From: Thermoanaerobaculia bacterium
Lineage (GTDB): Bacteria > Bacteroidota > Bacteroidia > Chitinophagales > Saprospiraceae
DNA: 6,700 nt
Assembly (NCBI GenBank): GCA_023151335.1
Contig: JAKLJF010000283.1
Location: 1-6,700 of the forward strand
Direction: 5' to 3'
Part shown: positions 5,288-6,700 of the stretch, piece after piece
Position numbering within the stretch: the first letter of the stretch is position 1
Layout of the letters: every line of letters starts with the position of its first letter
The notes under the pieces: model-generated
The model's database searches: none
What the model saw: the letters and a program-made list of their open reading frames with translations, nothing else
Told to the model about the DNA's origin: nothing
Position numbers and translations under genes: made by a program

Positions 5288-5763
5288 TATGGCTTGCCTG
5301 GCAGCCAGCGACCGACTTGTTTGCAATACATCTCGTATTCTTCTCCGAACTGCCGGCGTAAATAAGGCTCCTCATGTAGCCGAATGAACAGGTTAAAGAC
5401 CAGAAAAACGAGGCCTGCATACGCCGACAGCGCCCAGGATTCGAAAAAGAGCGCTTCTCCCGTCAGTATGACCATAACGCCGACGTACATCGGGTTGCGC
5501 ACATACCGGTACAATCCTGTAATAACCAGCCGCCTGGCAGGATCGAGCGGCGACAGCGTTCCCCGGCCCTGCCGGGCAAAAGCATAAATACACCATGACA
5601 ATAAACATGCGCCGGTTCCAATGAGCAGTATTCCGCTCCATTGGAACCGGCGCCATATTATGGCATCGCCTTGCGTTTCTGACAAAATCAACCAGGGTAG
5701 CAGAAGGGTTACCGTCCCCGGGCAGAGTATTGTCCATAACAGATTTCGAACAAACAATCCCAT
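5278..5763 (-). CDS. ICMT/PEMT-like integral membrane methyltransferase family protein
   Basis: This protein of 161 residues has about four hydrophobic segments (roughly 8-28, 42-62, 92-108 and 111-128). Its C-terminal half carries the signature of the isoprenylcysteine carboxyl methyltransferase and phospholipid methyltransferase superfamily: GLYRYVRNPMYVG at 83-95, then EEPYLRRQFGEEYEMY at 131-146 and VGRWLP at 150-155. In this fold these segments bind S-adenosylmethionine at the membrane surface. Bacteria lack classical prenylated CAAX proteins, so the substrate cannot be read from the sequence; lipids or small membrane molecules are possible. I chose ATG 5763, the internal Met, because it lies 26 nt downstream of the start site predicted from a perfect -7 box. 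The longer frame from ATG 5850 adds 29 non-family residues encoded over that promoter. The gene overlaps the peptidase tail-to-tail by 10 bp and contains a perfect inverted repeat at 5609-5653. Confidence 0.85.
   Translation of the reverse strand: MGLFVRNLLWTILCPGTVTLLLPWLILSETQGDAIIWRRFQWSGILLIGTGACLLSWCIYAFARQGRGTLSPLDPARRLVITGLYRYVRNPMYVGVMVILTGEALFFESWALSAYAGLVFLVFNLFIRLHEEPYLRRQFGEEYEMYCKQVGRWLPGKPYQL
5609..5653. repeat. Perfect 15-bp inverted repeat inside the methyltransferase coding sequence
   Basis: GCGCCGGTTCCAATG (5609-5623) and CATTGGAACCGGCGC (5639-5653) are exact reverse complements with a 15-nt spacer. Inside the spacer AGC (5624-5626) and GCT (5635-5637) extend the stem across a one-base bulge. 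It encodes parts of residues 37-52, from the first loop into the second membrane segment. Such a long GC-rich stem in coding DNA is unusual, and it could pause polymerase or ribosomes on either strand. Confidence 0.75.
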
Positions 5764-5795
5764 ATCCGATCTTGTTCTTCGTGACAGATGTTCGG

Positions 5796-5803
5796 CAAAA
5801 TTA
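5796..5803 (-). promoter_or_regulatory. -7 box for the methyltransferase gene
   Basis: Read on the minus strand this is TAATTTTG, a perfect TAnnTTTG match. The predicted transcript start is near 5789, about 26 nt before the ATG at 5763, a natural leader length. It argues for the short start over the ATG at 5850, which lies upstream of this box. No exact -33 TTTG is present. Confidence 0.5.
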
Positions 5804-5834
5804 ATTTTTATGCTGGTAATGATTTTTAAAACTA

Positions 5835-5842
5835 TACCTTCG
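5835..5842 (+). promoter_or_regulatory. Weak -7-like box for the four-helix membrane protein gene
   Basis: TACCTTCG differs from TAnnTTTG at one fixed position. Transcription would start near 5849, about 29 nt before the ATG, and the leader after it is A-rich without a Shine-Dalgarno sequence. Support comes mostly from position and from symmetry with the opposing box. No -33 TTTG was found. Confidence 0.3.
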
Positions 5843-5877
5843 CCGAACAAAAATTCTTTAACTAAACTTAAAACAAA

Positions 5878-6294
5878 ATGAACAACCGAGTTTTGTTGGC
5901 CGCTCTGGCAGGCGGCGTCGCCATGTTTTTTGGTGGCTGGGCTATCTTTGGCATGTTGCTGATGAATACCATGAATGAAATGAATCCCGGCATGGCAGCT
6001 TCCTCAAAAGAACCGATGGTCATGTGGGCGCTGGCCCTGAGTAATATAATCTGGGCCTTGTTTTATGCGCTGATCTTCGATCGATGGGCAGGCATCAGCA
6101 CCCTGAAAAGCGGGGCCATTGCCGGGGCTTGGATGACCGCGATGATCGGACTGGCTTTTGACCTTAGCCTTTTCTCCATGACCAATATGATAACCCTGAA
6201 CTGGGCAATACTGGACATATTGCCCAATGCCGTGTTGGGCGCTGTTAGCGGCGCTGTGATCGGTTGGGTATTGGGTTATAAGCGGGGCGCTTAA
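5878..6294 (+). CDS. Small integral membrane protein with four predicted helices, function unknown
   Basis: This protein of 138 residues is almost wholly hydrophobic. Predicted membrane segments are at about 5-29, 46-66, 76-98 and 108-134, ending in a short basic tail (YKRGA). GG motifs occur near the start (AGGVAMFFGGW, 11-21) and small-residue helix-packing patterns near the end (GAVSGAVIGWVLG, 121-133). The first loop, about residues 26-49, is rich in methionine (M26, M29, M32, M35, M39, M47, M49). Similar small four-helix proteins containing W-AGIST and a C-terminal G-W-V-L-G-K/Y motif are familiar to me as conserved hypotheticals in Bacteroidota. I know no assigned function and do not propose one. 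The ATG follows an A-rich leader with no Shine-Dalgarno sequence. The gene is divergent from the methyltransferase gene, with 114 bp between start codons, and convergent with uvrB, with 22 bp between stops. Confidence 0.82.
   Translation: MNNRVLLAALAGGVAMFFGGWAIFGMLLMNTMNEMNPGMAASSKEPMVMWALALSNIIWALFYALIFDRWAGISTLKSGAIAGAWMTAMIGLAFDLSLFSMTNMITLNWAILDILPNAVLGAVSGAVIGWVLGYKRGA
6202..6240. repeat. Two overlapping, mutually exclusive hairpins near the 3' end of the membrane protein gene
   Basis: TGGGCAATA (6202-6210) pairs exactly with TATTGCCCA (6218-6226) around a 7-nt loop. GCCCAA (6222-6227), which overlaps that right arm, also pairs with TTGGGC (6235-6240). The two hairpins cannot form together. 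Both lie in coding sequence for the last membrane segment. They may be coincidental, since repeated Leu/Ala/Gly codons favour such matches. Confidence 0.4.
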
Positions 6295-6316
6295 AAATAT
6301 AAATAATATCGATCAA

Positions 6317-6700
6317 TCATTCCCCGCCAAACCGCTCACCTAACCTTTTCTTTAACGCAAGCATTTCATCCCTTAATTGCGCGGCGGTAATAAAATCCAG
6401 GTCTTTGGCTGCCTTTTTCATGCGCGATTCCGTCTCGGCGATCATTTTTTCCAATTGACCGCGGGAAGCGTAAGCCACGATCGGTTCGGCGGCTAAACTG
6501 GGCTGTTCCGGCTCCACGTAGTATTGGGTTTGTTCTACACCGCGGATGTCAAGAATGCTGCGTTGGGCCATGATCTCTTCCCGGGTACGGGTGACGGTGG
6601 TGGGGGTGATGCCGTGTTCCTCGTTGTAAGCCATTTGCACCGAGCGACGGCGGTTGGTTTCGTCGATGGTGTTCCGCATGGCGTCGGTGATCTTGTCGGC
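6317..6700 (-). CDS. uvrB: UvrB, excinuclease ABC subunit B (C-terminal part, runs off the right edge)
   Basis: UvrB is the damage-verifying, helicase-like subunit of nucleotide excision repair; UvrA loads it and it recruits UvrC for incision. The visible 127 residues are the C-terminal end, with roughly 550 residues missing beyond the edge. They begin with ADKITDAMRNTIDETNRRR, a strongly conserved UvrB segment at the end of the helicase core, followed by YNEEHGITPTTV. A variable linker leads to the UVR domain: LEKMIAETESRMKKAAKDLDFITAAQLRDEM and KKRL, the helical hairpin that contacts UvrC. The reading frame is open to the last base of the window, so the internal ATG at 6679 is not the start. 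The C-terminus (GERFGGE) is natural and ends at a TGA 22 bp from the opposing membrane protein gene, leaving no room for separate terminators. Confidence 0.97.
   Translation of the reverse strand, partial: ADKITDAMRNTIDETNRRRSVQMAYNEEHGITPTTVTRTREEIMAQRSILDIRGVEQTQYYVEPEQPSLAAEPIVAYASRGQLEKMIAETESRMKKAAKDLDFITAAQLRDEMLALKKRLGERFGGE

Larger units (their letters stand above)
5789..5849. promoter_or_regulatory. 8-bp inverted repeat spanning a divergent promoter pair
   Basis: TGTTCGGC (5789-5796) and GCCGAACA (5842-5849) are exact reverse complements, 45 bp apart. Read outward, each arm shares its first G with the last base of a -7-like box: TAATTTTG then CCGAACA on the minus strand, TACCTTCG then CCGAACA on the plus strand. 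The arms therefore sit at the same place, at the likely initiation region, for both genes. Shared control by one regulator is possible, but this is inference. Confidence 0.4.

Noticed and set aside
5764..5850. ATG 5850 as the start of the methyltransferase (29 extra residues)
   Set aside because: The extra segment is not family-like and overlaps the perfect -7 box at 5796-5803 that suits the shorter start.
1..6700. An undescribed multi-gene system such as a defence island, toxin-antitoxin pair, secretion locus, prophage or transposon
   Set aside because: Every substantial gene is a housekeeping or ordinary envelope gene on alternating strands. There are no transposase or integrase genes, CRISPR repeats, tRNA-flanked boundaries or abrupt composition shift visible by eye.

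Overview
The window looks like chromosomal DNA from a member of the Bacteroidota, moderately GC-rich for that phylum. I infer this from several signs. Start codons lack Shine-Dalgarno sequences and are preceded by A-rich leaders. Several intergenic regions carry perfect copies of the phylum's -7 promoter element (TAnnTTTG). Gene types also fit: a lipoprotein-type M49 dipeptidyl peptidase III, an ATP-type PEP carboxykinase and small conserved lipoprotein and membrane proteins. The order or family cannot be settled from this sequence alone; Saprospiria, Chitinophagia or Cytophagia would all fit.

Layout from left to right. Positions 1-89 (minus) hold the N-terminus of an exported redoxin-like protein. 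It is divergent from msrB (190-576, plus), a zinc-type cytoplasmic methionine-R-sulfoxide reductase. A 276-bp intergenic region follows. It holds a 12-bp-arm palindrome, three 10-bp direct-repeat units, two perfect -7 boxes and a G-depleted leader, and then comes pckA (853-2475, plus). Downstream of pckA is a perfect 15-bp palindrome (2565-2597), a small lipoprotein of unknown function (2689-3126, plus), an imperfect 26-bp-arm palindrome (3132-3196) and the M49 peptidase lipoprotein (3212-5287, plus). The peptidase gene overlaps tail-to-tail by 10 bp with a minus-strand ICMT/PEMT-like membrane methyltransferase (5278-5763). That gene is divergent from a four-helix membrane protein of unknown function (5878-6294, plus). 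The window closes with the C-terminal part of uvrB (6317-6700, minus).

The genes do not form one obvious pathway. They cover protein repair and redox (redoxin-like protein, MsrB), gluconeogenesis (PckA), envelope peptide hydrolysis (M49 peptidase), membrane functions and nucleotide excision repair (UvrB). I see no mobile element, CRISPR array, defence island, tRNA or rRNA, and no convincing undescribed multi-gene system. The most interesting material is non-coding. There are three structurally different intergenic palindromes that look like dispersed repeats or terminators, and a helically phased repeat at the pckA promoter where a -33 box would be expected. There is also a mirror-symmetric divergent promoter pair at 5789-5849 and a perfect 15-bp inverted repeat inside the methyltransferase coding sequence.
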